Shown: one piece after another, positions 9,270 through 18,428 of the stretch | Position numbering within the stretch: position 1 is the stretch's first letter | Layout of the letters: each line of letters starts with the position of its first letter | Origin: Myroides odoratimimus | GTDB lineage: Bacteria > Bacteroidota > Bacteroidia > Flavobacteriales > Flavobacteriaceae | Assembly (NCBI RefSeq): GCF_001485415.1 | Contig: NZ_BCMQ01000003.1 | Location: 186,001 to 250,000 of the forward strand | Reading direction: 5' to 3' | Length of the DNA stretch: 64,000 nucleotides | Notes under the pieces: model-generated | Databases searched by the model: none | Seen by the model: only the letters and a program-made list of their open reading frames with translations | What the model was told of the DNA's origin: nothing | Position numbers and translations under genes: made by a program

Positions 9270-10772
9270 ATGGAATTAGTACATTATATTACTTCAGATG
9301 TATTTACAATCGAGAAGTTAAATGAGATTTTAACTCAAGGTCAAAAAATACAGCTTTCTGAAGAGGCAAGAGCGAATATTGTGAATTGTCGTATGTATTT
9401 AGACGATAAAATGGCTAAACAAGCAGATCCTATTTATGGGATTAATACAGGGTTTGGTTCATTGTGTAACGTCAAAATAGACAGTGATAACTTATCTCAA
9501 TTGCAAGAAAACTTAATGATGTCTCACGCTTGTGGAACAGGAGAGATTGTTCCTGAAGAGATCGTTAAGATTATGTTGTTGTTAAAAGTGAAGTCTCTTA
9601 GTTACGGTAACTCAGGGGTTCAGTTAGAAACAGTAGAGAGATTAATTGATTTCTTTAATAATGATATTCTTCCTGTAGTTTATAACCAAGGGTCTTTAGG
9701 GGCTTCAGGGGATTTATCTCCACTAGCACACTTGACATTGCCATTAATCGGTGAAGGAGAAGTGTTCTGTGATGGATTTAGACAACCGGCCAATAAAGTG
9801 CTAGCTAATCACAATTGGCAGCCTATAAAATTAAAATCAAAAGAAGGATTAGCCTTGTTGAATGGAACTCAGTTTATGAGTGCTTATGGGTGCTATATTC
9901 TTTTGAAATCAAAGAAATTATCTTATTTAGCTGATGTTATAGGGGCTATTTCTTTAGAAGGTTTTGATGGTAGAATTGAACCGTTTAATGAATTAATTCA
10001 TTATGTAAGACCTCATAAAGGACAGATAGAGACAGCACAGTTCTTTAATGAAATTTTAGAAGGGTCTGAATTGATTAGTCGTCCAAAAGAGCACGTTCAA
10101 GATCCATACTCATTCAGATGTATTCCACAGGTACATGGAGCATCAAAAGACGCTATCGATTATGTGAATCGCGTGTTTAAAACAGAGATTAACTCTGTAA
10201 CAGATAACCCAAATGTGTTTTATAAAGACGATATTATCGTTTCTGGAGGTAATTTCCATGGACAACCATTGGCATTAGCGTTAGATTTCTTAGGAATTGC
10301 TTTAGCTGAATTGGGAAGTATATCAGAACGTAGAACTTATCAATTGATTTCAGGGCTAAGAGGCTTACCAGCATTCTTGGTTTCTAATCCAGGTTTAAAC
10401 TCAGGGTTTATGATTCCTCAATATACAGCTGCGAGTATTGTAAGTCAGAACAAACAATTAGCAACTCCTGCGAGTGTGGATAGTATCGTGTCAAGTAATG
10501 GACAAGAAGATCACGTAAGTATGGGGGCTAATGGGGCTACGAAGACGCTACGCATAGTAGATAATTTAGAGCGCATTCTAGCTATAGAATTGATGAATGC
10601 AGCACAAGCATTAGAGTTCAGAAGACCTGCGAAATCAAGTGAGTTCATTGAATCTTTCTTGAAAATTTATAGAGAAGAGGTTTCTTTTGTAGATGTTGAT
10701 CGCATTTTACATTATGATATAGAAAAGTCAATAGCATTCTTAAATTCATTTCAGATAGATTTAGAAGCTTAA
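9270..10772 (+). CDS. hutH: Histidine ammonia-lyase
   Basis: Removes ammonia from L-histidine to give urocanate, the first step of histidine degradation. The 500 residues match the usual length. The self-forming MIO cofactor triad Ala145-Ser146-Gly147 sits in GSLGASGDLSPLAHL. YGINTGFG (about residue 50) and the FHGQPLALALDFLG and QEDHVSMGANGA segments line the active site in the family. The gene follows yaaA closely and ends at a strong terminator. The other hut genes (hutU, hutI, hutG) are not in this window, so the rest of the pathway, if present, lies elsewhere. Confidence 0.96.
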   Translation: MELVHYITSDVFTIEKLNEILTQGQKIQLSEEARANIVNCRMYLDDKMAKQADPIYGINTGFGSLCNVKIDSDNLSQLQENLMMSHACGTGEIVPEEIVKIMLLLKVKSLSYGNSGVQLETVERLIDFFNNDILPVVYNQGSLGASGDLSPLAHLTLPLIGEGEVFCDGFRQPANKVLANHNWQPIKLKSKEGLALLNGTQFMSAYGCYILLKSKKLSYLADVIGAISLEGFDGRIEPFNELIHYVRPHKGQIETAQFFNEILEGSELISRPKEHVQDPYSFRCIPQVHGASKDAIDYVNRVFKTEINSVTDNPNVFYKDDIIVSGGNFHGQPLALALDFLGIALAELGSISERRTYQLISGLRGLPAFLVSNPGLNSGFMIPQYTAASIVSQNKQLATPASVDSIVSSNGQEDHVSMGANGATKTLRIVDNLERILAIELMNAAQALEFRRPAKSSEFIESFLKIYREEVSFVDVDRILHYDIEKSIAFLNSFQIDLEA

Positions 10773-10802
10773 GACTTATAAAATTATAGAAATATTAGGA
10801 TT

Positions 10803-10840
10803 AACCGCATCTTTCTTTCTAAAAGGGGTGCGGTTTTTTT
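10803..10840 (+). terminator. Intrinsic terminator after hutH
   Basis: AACCGCA (10803-10809) pairs with TGCGGTT (10829-10835), followed by a run of T. Confidence 0.8.
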
Positions 10841-10851
10841 AATATATATGC

Positions 10852-10859
10852 TATATTTG
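10852..10859 (+). promoter_or_regulatory. TAtaTTTG promoter box for the HD hydrolase
   Basis: A perfect TAnnTTTG box ending 26 bp before the TTG start codon of the HD-domain gene. No clear TTG element lies at the expected upstream distance, where the hutH terminator hairpin sits. Confidence 0.55.
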
Positions 10860-10884
10860 TATACGTTTATAAAAATGATTCTCA

Positions 10885-12123
10885 TTGGCCAACATTAATA
10901 AACTTAAAATCCTAAATGATCCTATTTATGGATTCATTTCTATACCAAACTCTTTGGTATATGACTTAATTGAACACCCTTATTTTCAACGATTGAGAAG
11001 AATCTCTCAAATGGGAGTATCTTATCTAGTATACCCTGGTGCTCATCACACTCGTTTTCATCATGCTTTAGGCTGTATGCATTTAATGCAAAAAGCGGTA
11101 CAAGTTTTGCGCTTTAAGAATGTAGAGATTTCTGAAGAAGAAGAAAATGCTTTATACGTAGCTATTTTACTTCATGATATAGGGCATGGACCTTTCTCTC
11201 ATGCGATGGAAGAAAGTATCGTAGAGGGAGTTCATCACGAAGAGATTTCAATCTTGTTTATGAATCGTTTAAATAAAGAGTTTGAAGGGAAGTTAGACTT
11301 AGCAATCAAGATATTTAAAGGTGAATATCACCGTAAGTTTATGTTACAATTGATCTCAGGTCAGTTAGACATGGATCGTATGGATTATCTAAAGAGAGAT
11401 AGTTTCTATAGTGGAGTAGCAGAAGGTAATATTAACTCAGAGCGATTAATTCAGATGTTGAATGTAGTGAATGATGAGTTAGTCGTGGAAAAGAAGGGGA
11501 TTTACTCTGTAGAGATGTTTTTGATCGCACGTAGATTAATGTATTGGCAAGCATATCTACACAAGACAAGTGTATGTGCAGAATTAATTTTAGTGCGTGT
11601 ATTAAAACGAGCAAAAGAATTAACTCATAAAGGAGTAGAGTTATGGTGTAGTGAGTCTTTACAATTCTTTCTAAAGAATCAGATAGAAGAAGGAGATTTC
11701 GATCAAGTAGGGTTAGAGAAATTCGCTTTATTAGACGATTCAGATATTCTAGGAGCTCTTAAATCATGGCAATTCCATAATGACTTTATTTTGTCAGAAT
11801 TGAGTAAAATGATTATTAATCGCGAGCTATTACGCATTGAATTTGTCTCAGATAAAGAGGAAACAAAGTTAAAGTTAAATAATATGCTTGATAAAGTATC
11901 TAAGAAATATTCTATTTCTAATGAGGCTTCAAAATACTTTGTATTTAAAGGAAAAATGGAGAATCAAGCGTATAGTAAAGATAAAGAGCCTATTATGATA
12001 CTTAAAAAAGATGGGACAACAAAAGATGTGTTATCGGTATCAGATGAACTAAACCTTAAATCATTGACGAAAGTGGTGACAAAGTATTTTGTTTGTTATC
12101 CAAAAAACGTTTTTGAAAGTTAA
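10885..12123 (+). CDS. HD-domain phosphohydrolase (dGTPase-like)
   Basis: 412-residue cytoplasmic metal-dependent phosphohydrolase of the HD superfamily, related to deoxynucleoside triphosphohydrolases. The metal-binding pattern is visible: HTRFHH (55-60), LLHDIGHG with His97-Asp98, and DRMDYLKRD further on. DPIYGFISIP and HPYFQRLRRI at the N-terminus are typical of this Bacteroidota family. The start is a TTG at 10885. An ATG at 10875 is out of frame, and the conserved sequence begins just after the TTG. The gene runs directly into the lipid A operon (30-bp gap), but a second promoter box lies in that gap. Substrate unknown. Confidence 0.88.
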   Translation: MANINKLKILNDPIYGFISIPNSLVYDLIEHPYFQRLRRISQMGVSYLVYPGAHHTRFHHALGCMHLMQKAVQVLRFKNVEISEEEENALYVAILLHDIGHGPFSHAMEESIVEGVHHEEISILFMNRLNKEFEGKLDLAIKIFKGEYHRKFMLQLISGQLDMDRMDYLKRDSFYSGVAEGNINSERLIQMLNVVNDELVVEKKGIYSVEMFLIARRLMYWQAYLHKTSVCAELILVRVLKRAKELTHKGVELWCSESLQFFLKNQIEEGDFDQVGLEKFALLDDSDILGALKSWQFHNDFILSELSKMIINRELLRIEFVSDKEETKLKLNNMLDKVSKKYSISNEASKYFVFKGKMENQAYSKDKEPIMILKKDGTTKDVLSVSDELNLKSLTKVVTKYFVCYPKNVFES

Positions 12124-12140
12124 ATTTCAATTATATTTTA

Positions 12141-12148
12141 TATTTTTG
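12141..12148 (+). promoter_or_regulatory. TAttTTTG box immediately before lpxD
   Basis: A perfect TAnnTTTG box ends 5 bp before the lpxD ATG. If used, it would yield a nearly leaderless lpxD transcript. No TTG lies at the right distance (the nearest is 25 bp away), so it may be weak. Confidence 0.4.
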
Positions 12149-12153
12149 CCTCG

Positions 12154-13173
12154 ATGAAAATAGCAGCAGAACAAATAGCGTCAGTATTAGAAGGAGAAAT
12201 TGTAGGGAATCCTATGATAGAAGTAAGTACATTGGCTAAGATAGAGGAAGGAACAGCAGGTTCGATTTCTTTTTTAGCGAATCCTAAATACGTACACCAT
12301 ATATATACAACAAATGCCTCTGTGGTTATCGTAAATAAAACTTTCGAACCAGAGCATCCAATAACAGCAACTTTAATTAAAGTAGATGATGCGTATAAAG
12401 CATTCTCTAAATTATTAGAGTATTACAATCAAGTGAAATTAATGAAATCTGGAATCGAACAGCCTTCAGTTTTATCAGAAGGGGTAGAGTACGGAGATGA
12501 TTTATATTTAGGTAGTTTTGCCTATATTGGTAAAAATGTTAAAATAGGAAATAACGTAAAAATATACCCTAATACATTCGTAGGAGACAATGTACGTATT
12601 GGGGATAATACAGTTTTATTTGCAGGAGTTCGTATTTACTCAGAATCTGTAATAGGAGCTAATTGTACTTTTCATGCAGGAGTAATTATTGGATCTGATG
12701 GATTTGGTTTTGCACCTAATCCTGATGGGACATTTAATAAAGTTCCTCAGATAGGTAATGTTATCATTGAGGATAATGTAGAAATAGGTGCAGCGTCTAC
12801 TATAGATAGAGCTACCTTAGGATCTACAATTATTCGCAAAGGAGTAAAGTTAGATAATCAAATTCAGATAGCTCACAATGTGGAGATAGGAGAGAATACA
12901 GTAATCGCTTCTCAAACAGGAGTGGCGGGATCTACAAAGATTGGAAAAAACTGTATGATAGGAGGGCAAGTAGGTATAGTAGGACATTTGACAATAGGTG
13001 ATAATGTTCGTATTCAGGCTCAGTCAGGAGTAACTAAGAATTTAGAGAATGGTGCGGCAGTACAAGGTAGTCCAGCATTACCTCATAGTGATTTTTTAAA
13101 GTCATATAGTTACTTTAAAAACTTTTCTAAGATTGTTAGTGACATAGAGTCAATTAAAAAGAATATAAAATAA
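12154..13173 (+). CDS. lpxD: UDP-3-O-(3-hydroxyacyl)glucosamine N-acyltransferase
   Basis: Third enzyme of lipid A synthesis: adds the N-linked 3-hydroxyacyl chain to UDP-3-O-acyl-glucosamine. It has 339 residues, the normal length. The N-terminal uridine-binding domain contains GSISFLANPKY (about 35-45). A left-handed beta-helix of hexapeptide repeats follows from about residue 110, with the catalytic-His segment IQIAHNVEIGENTVIA and the DGFGFAPN motif. A helical C-terminal extension closes it. It is the first gene of a tightly spaced operon (33 bp to lpxC/fabZ). A shorter paralogue lies downstream of efp. Confidence 0.95.
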   Translation: MKIAAEQIASVLEGEIVGNPMIEVSTLAKIEEGTAGSISFLANPKYVHHIYTTNASVVIVNKTFEPEHPITATLIKVDDAYKAFSKLLEYYNQVKLMKSGIEQPSVLSEGVEYGDDLYLGSFAYIGKNVKIGNNVKIYPNTFVGDNVRIGDNTVLFAGVRIYSESVIGANCTFHAGVIIGSDGFGFAPNPDGTFNKVPQIGNVIIEDNVEIGAASTIDRATLGSTIIRKGVKLDNQIQIAHNVEIGENTVIASQTGVAGSTKIGKNCMIGGQVGIVGHLTIGDNVRIQAQSGVTKNLENGAAVQGSPALPHSDFLKSYSYFKNFSKIVSDIESIKKNIK

Positions 13174-13205
13174 GAGCCTTTCAAAATATTTAAAGAGATT
13201 TAATT

Positions 13206-14600
13206 ATGGTTAAACAAAAAACCATCCAAAGCGAAGTAACACTTAGTGGTGTAGGTTTACATACAGGTCAATTGGTGACAATGACTTTAAAACCTGCTCC
13301 AATCAATAATGGTTTTACTTTTGTACGTATGGATTTAGAGGGACATCCAATTATAGAAGCGGATGCTAATTATGTTGTAAATACACAACGTGGTACAAAC
13401 CTTGAAAAAAAGGGAGTAAAAATACAAACAACAGAGCATGTATTAGCAGCTTTTGTAGGATGTGATTTAGATAATGTTATCATTGAGTTAAACGCATCTG
13501 AGCCTCCTATTATGGATGGGTCTTCTAAATACTTTGTTGAAGCAGTTGAAAAAGCAGGTATTGTAGAACAAGATGCTGAACGTGAGGAGTACATCGTAAA
13601 AGAAGTTATTTCTTTTGTAGATGAACAAACGGGAAGTGAGATAATCGTTATGCCTTCTGATAGTTACCAAGTGACTGCAATGGTTGATTTTGGTACTAAA
13701 GTATTGGGTACACAGAATGCTACATTGAAATCAATGTCTGACTTTAAAGAAGAGATTTCTGAAGCACGTACTTTTAGTTTCTTACACGAGCTAGAAGCAT
13801 TACTTGCTAACGGATTGATTAAAGGAGGAGATTTAAATAATGCTATTGTTTATGTAGATAAGGATATATCTCCAGAAACAATGGAACACCTTAAAAAAGC
13901 ATTTGGCAAAGAAGAGATTGCTGTTAAGCCAAATGGGGTTTTAGATAACTTAACATTACATTATCCTAATGAAGCTGCACGTCATAAATTACTTGATGTA
14001 ATCGGAGATTTAGCTTTAATAGGAACAAGAATTAGAGGTAAAGTTATTGCAAATAAACCAGGACATTCAGTGAATACTAATTTTGCTAAGAAAATGTCTA
14101 AGATTATTCGCAATGAAAAGCGTAACCAAGTTCCATCTTATGATTTACATGCAGAACCATTAATGGATGTAAATAAAATTATGGCTTTATTACCTCACAG
14201 ACCTCCATTCTTATTAGTAGATAAGATTTTAGAGATGTCTGATAAGCACGTAGTAGGACTTAAGAATGTAACGATGAATGAACCATTCTTCGTTGGACAC
14301 TTCCCTGGTGCACCAGTTATGCCAGGAGTTCTTATCTGTGAAGCAATGGCTCAATCAGGAGGAATTCTTATCTTGAGTACTGTACCAGATCCAGAAAACT
14401 ATCTTACTTATTTTATGAAAATGGATAATGTGAAGTTTAAAAACAAAGTACACCCTGGTGATACTTTAGTTTTTAAATTAGAGCTTATTACACCAATAAG
14501 AAGAGGGATATGTCATATGCAGGGATATGCGTATGCCAATGGAAAATTAGTAGCTGAGGCTGAATTAATGGCTCAGATTTCAAAAATAACAAATAACTAA
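13206..14600 (+). CDS. lpxC/fabZ: Bifunctional LpxC deacetylase / FabZ dehydratase
   Basis: 464-residue fusion. Residues 1 to about 305 are LpxC, the zinc deacetylase that commits sugar nucleotide to lipid A: TTEHVLAAFVGCDLDN carries one zinc His, and RHKLLDVIGDLAL carries the second His and the Asp. Residues about 320-464 are FabZ, the 3-hydroxyacyl-ACP dehydratase of fatty acid synthesis: LLPHRPPFLLVD with His331, then HFPGAPVMPGVL and CEAMAQSGG with the catalytic acid. The fusion is characteristic of Bacteroidota and couples lipid A and fatty acid synthesis. lpxA starts 4 bp after the stop codon, so they are translated from one message. Confidence 0.97.
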   Translation: MVKQKTIQSEVTLSGVGLHTGQLVTMTLKPAPINNGFTFVRMDLEGHPIIEADANYVVNTQRGTNLEKKGVKIQTTEHVLAAFVGCDLDNVIIELNASEPPIMDGSSKYFVEAVEKAGIVEQDAEREEYIVKEVISFVDEQTGSEIIVMPSDSYQVTAMVDFGTKVLGTQNATLKSMSDFKEEISEARTFSFLHELEALLANGLIKGGDLNNAIVYVDKDISPETMEHLKKAFGKEEIAVKPNGVLDNLTLHYPNEAARHKLLDVIGDLALIGTRIRGKVIANKPGHSVNTNFAKKMSKIIRNEKRNQVPSYDLHAEPLMDVNKIMALLPHRPPFLLVDKILEMSDKHVVGLKNVTMNEPFFVGHFPGAPVMPGVLICEAMAQSGGILILSTVPDPENYLTYFMKMDNVKFKNKVHPGDTLVFKLELITPIRRGICHMQGYAYANGKLVAEAELMAQISKITNN

Positions 14601-14604
14601 GAAT

Positions 14605-15390
14605 ATGAATCAGCCTTTAGCATATGTACATCCTGGAGCTAAAATAGCTAGAAATGTTGTCATAGAACCTTTTACAACCATTCATAATAATGTTGAAATA
14701 GGGGAAGGAACATGGATAGGATCAAATGTTACTATCATGGAAGGAGCTCGCATCGGAAAGAATTGTAAGATTTTTCCTGGAGCAGTTATTTCAGCAGAAC
14801 CACAAGATTTAAAATTCGAAGGAGAAGTTACAACAGTAGAGATAGGGGATAATACAACTATTAGAGAATGTGTAACAATCAATAGAGGAACAAAAGATAG
14901 ATATAAAACTGTTATCGGTGATAACTGTTTAATTCAGGCGTATAGTCATATTGCACACGATTGTATCGTTGGTAATAACTGTATTTTTTCTAACTCTAGT
15001 ACTTTAGCTGGACACGTTACTATAGGAGATTATGTTGTATTAGCAGGATTAGTTGCTGTACATCAATTCTGTACTATCGGATCACATTCATTTGTGACTG
15101 GAGGTACATTAGTACGTAAAGACGTTCCTCCTTATATTAAGGCAGCACGTGAACCTATTTCTTATGCTGGTATTAACTCAGTAGGATTGAGAAGAAGAGG
15201 ATATTCTCCAGAAAAAATCAGAGAGATTCAAGAGATCTATCGTATTTTATATCAAAAGAACTATAATACAAGTCAAGCACTTGAAATTATAGAGGCAGAT
15301 ATGGAAGCAACTCCAGAAAGAGATGAAGTTTTAATGTTTATCCGTAATTCATCAAGAGGAATTATGAGAGGATATTCAGGAATATATTAG
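14605..15390 (+). CDS. lpxA: UDP-N-acetylglucosamine acyltransferase
   Basis: First enzyme of lipid A synthesis: transfers a 3-hydroxyacyl chain from ACP to the 3-OH of UDP-GlcNAc. 261 residues, the usual length. The hexapeptide-repeat beta-helix spans about residues 5-190. TLAGHVTIG (His137) holds the position of the catalytic His, and AVHQFCTIG and the C-terminal helical GLRRRGYS segment are standard. It starts 4 bp after lpxC/fabZ, and efp follows 22 bp later, so it belongs to the same operon. Confidence 0.96.
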   Translation: MNQPLAYVHPGAKIARNVVIEPFTTIHNNVEIGEGTWIGSNVTIMEGARIGKNCKIFPGAVISAEPQDLKFEGEVTTVEIGDNTTIRECVTINRGTKDRYKTVIGDNCLIQAYSHIAHDCIVGNNCIFSNSSTLAGHVTIGDYVVLAGLVAVHQFCTIGSHSFVTGGTLVRKDVPPYIKAAREPISYAGINSVGLRRRGYSPEKIREIQEIYRILYQKNYNTSQALEIIEADMEATPERDEVLMFIRNSSRGIMRGYSGIY

Positions 15391-15412
15391 TAATACTAAA
15401 TAAAATAAAAGA

Positions 15413-15979
15413 ATGGCAACAACAGCTGATATTAGAAATGGTTTATGTATCCAATACAACAATGATATTTATAAAATTGTTGAGTTTTTACACGTTAAAC
15501 CTGGAAAAGGGCCTGCATTTGTTAGAACTAAAATGAGAAGCGTTACTAATGGAAGAGTATTAGAGAATACTTTTTCTGCTGGTCACAAAATCGATACTGT
15601 AAGAGTAGAAACACATAAATTCCAATATTTATACCCAGAGGGAGATCAGTTCCACTTTATGAATGTTGAGACTTATGAGCAAATTACGCTTTTAAAAGAC
15701 GTATTAGATGCTCCAGGCTTATTAAAAGAAGGAGAAACTGTAATGGTTCAAATTAATTCAGAGACTGAATTACCGTTAGCAGTAGATATGCCTGCTTCTG
15801 TAATTCTAGAAGTAACTTATACTGAGCCAGGAGTAAAAGGAAATACAGCTACAAATGCTACAAAACCTGCTACTGTTGAAACAGGTGCTATTGTCAATGT
15901 ACCTTTATTCATCAACGAAGGTGATAAAATCAAGATTGATACATCAAACAGCGCTTATATGGAGCGTATCAAGGAGTAA
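15413..15979 (+). CDS. efp: Translation elongation factor P
   Basis: Relieves ribosome stalling on polyproline stretches. 188 residues, the normal size, in three beta-barrel domains. The loop KPGKGPAFVRTK carries Lys32 at the position that is modified in many bacteria. The C-terminal GDKIKIDTSNSAYMERI is the expected S1-like end. No EpmA/EpmB or EarP gene is in the window, so whether Lys32 is modified cannot be judged here. It sits inside the lipid A operon between lpxA and a second lpxD, a typical Flavobacteriaceae order. Confidence 0.97.
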   Translation: MATTADIRNGLCIQYNNDIYKIVEFLHVKPGKGPAFVRTKMRSVTNGRVLENTFSAGHKIDTVRVETHKFQYLYPEGDQFHFMNVETYEQITLLKDVLDAPGLLKEGETVMVQINSETELPLAVDMPASVILEVTYTEPGVKGNTATNATKPATVETGAIVNVPLFINEGDKIKIDTSNSAYMERIKE

Positions 15980-16000
15980 TCACTTTTTAGAAGAAGAGAG

Positions 16001-16936
16001 ATGCGTTTTGCAAAAGTTCAAGATTTACAGACTATAGCAGAGATTATTGGATGTAAGTTTGTAGGTGATGCTAATTTTCCAGTTTATGGAATGAACGAAA
16101 TTCACGTTGTACAAGAAGGTGAAATCGTTTTTGTGGATCATCCTAAATATTATGATAAAGCGTTAAACTCTAATGCGACAATCATTTTAATTAATAAAGA
16201 TGTAGAGTGCCCAGAGGGTAAGGCTTTATTAATATCTGATGATCCGTTTAGAGATTTTAATAAATTATCTAAGTTCTTTAACCCGTTTAAACCAGCAACT
16301 GAGGTACAAGCTAAAGATGCTATTATCGGGGAAGGAACAATCATTCAACCTAATGTATTCATTGGTCATAATGTAGTGATTGGTAAAAATTGTGTTATTC
16401 ACCCTAATGTAGTTTTATATGATGGAACTATTATAGGGGATAATGTAGTTATTCATGCTGGAGCTATACTAGGTGCTGATGCGTTCTACTATAAAAAGAG
16501 ACCAGAAGGATTTGATCCATTAGTATCTTGTGGTAGAGTAGTTATCGAAGATAACGTAGGTATCGGTGCTGCATGTACTATAGATAGAGGTGTGACAGGA
16601 GATACTACTATTAAAGAGGGAGCTAAAATAGATAATCAAGTTCATATCGGACATGATACTGTGGTAGGTGTACGTTCTTTAATTGCGGCTCAATGTGGTA
16701 TAGCTGGTTGTGTGGTCATAGAAGATGAAGTAACGCTATGGGGACAAGTAGGTACTACAAGTGGTATTACTATTGGAACTAAAGCTGTTGTTTTAGCTCA
16801 ATCTGGAGTATCTAAATCGTTAGTTGGAGGTAAAGTTTATTTTGGGTATCCTGCAGAGGAATCAAGAGATAAATTAAAGCAATTAGCTAGTATTAAGAGA
16901 ATACCAGAATTAGTAGAGAAAACTAAGCATTTATAG
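16001..16936 (+). CDS. Second LpxD-like N-acyltransferase
   Basis: 311-residue paralogue of the upstream lpxD, shorter at the C-terminus. It keeps the N-terminal LpxD non-repeat domain ([17 protein letters not shown]) and the hexapeptide beta-helix ([17 protein letters not shown], then [17 protein letters not shown] with the His of the LpxD active site). In place of the DGFGFAPN-type loop it has [15 protein letters not shown], so acyl-chain or sugar specificity may differ. It lies 21 bp downstream of efp in the same operon. Such second copies are common in Flavobacteria; whether both act in lipid A synthesis is not known to me. Confidence 0.85.
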   Translation: MRFAKVQDLQTIAEIIGCKFVGDANFPVYGMNEIHVVQEGEIVFVDHPKYYDKALNSNATIILINKDVECPEGKALLISDDPFRDFNKLSKFFNPFKPATEVQAKDAIIGEGTIIQPNVFIGHNVVIGKNCVIHPNVVLYDGTIIGDNVVIHAGAILGADAFYYKKRPEGFDPLVSCGRVVIEDNVGIGAACTIDRGVTGDTTIKEGAKIDNQVHIGHDTVVGVRSLIAAQCGIAGCVVIEDEVTLWGQVGTTSGITIGTKAVVLAQSGVSKSLVGGKVYFGYPAEESRDKLKQLASIKRIPELVEKTKHL

Positions 16937-17059
16937 TATTTGACATTCGTGTCTGACATAAATCAGGTTTCTTGAGATTGAAAACAAAGAATGTTATTAA
17001 TTAATCAATTAATCTTACTTATAAGGGGGTAAAAAGTTTTAATAGTAATTAGAATTGTT

Positions 17060-17067
17060 TATTTTTG
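17060..17067 (+). promoter_or_regulatory. TAttTTTG promoter box for sucD
   Basis: Perfect TAnnTTTG box, 33 bp before the sucD ATG. A TATAAGGGGG sequence lies just upstream (about 17021-17030), similar to boxes seen upstream of the glutamine synthetase gene. Confidence 0.55.
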
Positions 17068-17100
17068 TGTAAGTAAGTTTAAATAAATAAAAACAAGATC

Positions 17101-17973
17101 ATGAGTGTTTTAGTAAATAAAGATTCAAAAATAATCGTTCAGGGGTTTACTGGAAGTGAAGGTACATTCCACGCTTCACAAATGATTGAGTACGGAACAA
17201 ACGTAGTAGGTGGTGTAACTCCAGGAAAAGGGGGAACTACTCACTTAGATCGTCCAGTATTCAACACAGTTTCAGAAGCTGTAGAAAAAGCAGGTGCTGA
17301 TACATCTATTATTTTCGTACCACCAGCATTTGCTGCTGACGCTATAATGGAAGCTGCTGATGCAGGTATCAAAGTTATTATTTGTATTACAGAAGGTATT
17401 CCAGTAGCTGAAATGATCAAAGCTTACGACTACATCAAAGGTAGAGATTGTAGATTAGTTGGACCTAACTGTCCAGGAGTAATCACTCCAGGTGAAGCTA
17501 AAGTTGGTATTATGCCAGGTTTCGTTTTCAAAAAAGGAACAGTTGGAATCGTTTCTAAATCAGGAACTTTAACTTATGAGGCTGCTGATCAAGTTGTAAA
17601 ACAAGGTTTAGGTATTACAACAGCTATCGGAATTGGTGGAGACCCAATCATTGGAACAACTACTAAAGAAGCTGTACAATTATTAATGGCTGATCCAGAA
17701 ACTGAAGCAATCATTATGATTGGTGAGATTGGTGGTCAATTAGAAGCTGATGCTGCTCGTTGGATTAAAGAAAATGGTAATAAAAAACCTGTTATCGGAT
17801 TCATCGCTGGAGAGACTGCTCCTAAAGGAAGAACAATGGGACACGCTGGTGCTATCGTAGGTGGAGCTGATGATACAGCTGCTGCTAAGAAACGTATCAT
17901 GAGCGAATGTGGAATCCATGTTGTTGATTCTCCTGCTGAGATCGGTAAAAAAGTAAAAGAAGTTTTAGGATAA
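17101..17973 (+). CDS. sucD: Succinyl-CoA ligase alpha subunit
   Basis: Alpha subunit of succinyl-CoA synthetase, which couples succinyl-CoA cleavage to nucleotide triphosphate formation in the TCA cycle. 290 residues, the normal length. CoA-binding [13 protein letters not shown] is near the N-terminus and the phosphorylated His248 is in [22 protein letters not shown] is the family signature. sucC is not adjacent, as often in Flavobacteriaceae. It is transcribed alone, between its own promoter and a strong terminator. Confidence 0.97.
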   Translation: MSVLVNKDSKIIVQGFTGSEGTFHASQMIEYGTNVVGGVTPGKGGTTHLDRPVFNTVSEAVEKAGADTSIIFVPPAFAADAIMEAADAGIKVIICITEGIPVAEMIKAYDYIKGRDCRLVGPNCPGVITPGEAKVGIMPGFVFKKGTVGIVSKSGTLTYEAADQVVKQGLGITTAIGIGGDPIIGTTTKEAVQLLMADPETEAIIMIGEIGGQLEADAARWIKENGNKKPVIGFIAGETAPKGRTMGHAGAIVGGADDTAAAKKRIMSECGIHVVDSPAEIGKKVKEVLG

Positions 17974-18000
17974 TTCTATTCTAAAATAAAACAAATAAGG

Positions 18001-18032
18001 AAGGCCTATACATCATGTATAGGCCTTTTTGT
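18001..18032 (+). terminator. Intrinsic terminator after sucD
   Basis: Near-perfect palindrome AAGGCCTATACAT (18001-18013) with ATGTATAGGCCTT (18015-18027), then T residues. Confidence 0.9.
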
Positions 18033-18033
18033 T

Positions 18034-18428
18034 TAAAAATATTTTTGCTGTATTTTCAATATTCTTGATTACTCATCAGCTTTTTTTAAATATCGCTTTT
18101 ATAAGAGATCTTCTGTTTAGTATATTTAGGTTTGATATCATAATTTATACTTAATTGAAGGTTAAAAATTAAGTATGTTCTTAATGAATAATTTATTAGC
18201 TTGTGTTTAATAATGGAAATTAACAGAATAAAAAAATAATCCATTTTAATGATAGGAGTATTTGTGCTAATAAAAATCTTATGTATATTGTAATGCACTT
18301 ACAAAATAAGTAATAGTTATGTCTTTTTACTAGTAAGTATTGATTTAGAACCCTAACCAAACTATAACTATAGCAATTGAAAAATTGTTTTATTTCAAAA
18401 AGAGACTCTTTATTAAGAGTCTCTTTTT
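18034..18428. other. AT-rich intergenic stretch with bidirectional terminator
   Basis: About 395 bp, very AT-rich, without a supported gene. At its right end AGAGACTCTT (18401-18410) pairs with AAGAGTCTCT (18415-18424) around TATT. The hairpin is flanked by A on the left and T on the right, so it can stop transcription in both directions. It probably serves the minus-strand lipase gene. The small minus-strand frame at 18086-18298 has no protein-like features. Confidence 0.75.

Noticed and set aside
18086..18298. 70-codon minus-strand frame downstream of sucD
   Set aside because: AT-driven frame with Ile/Lys-rich composition, no promoter and no recognisable features.
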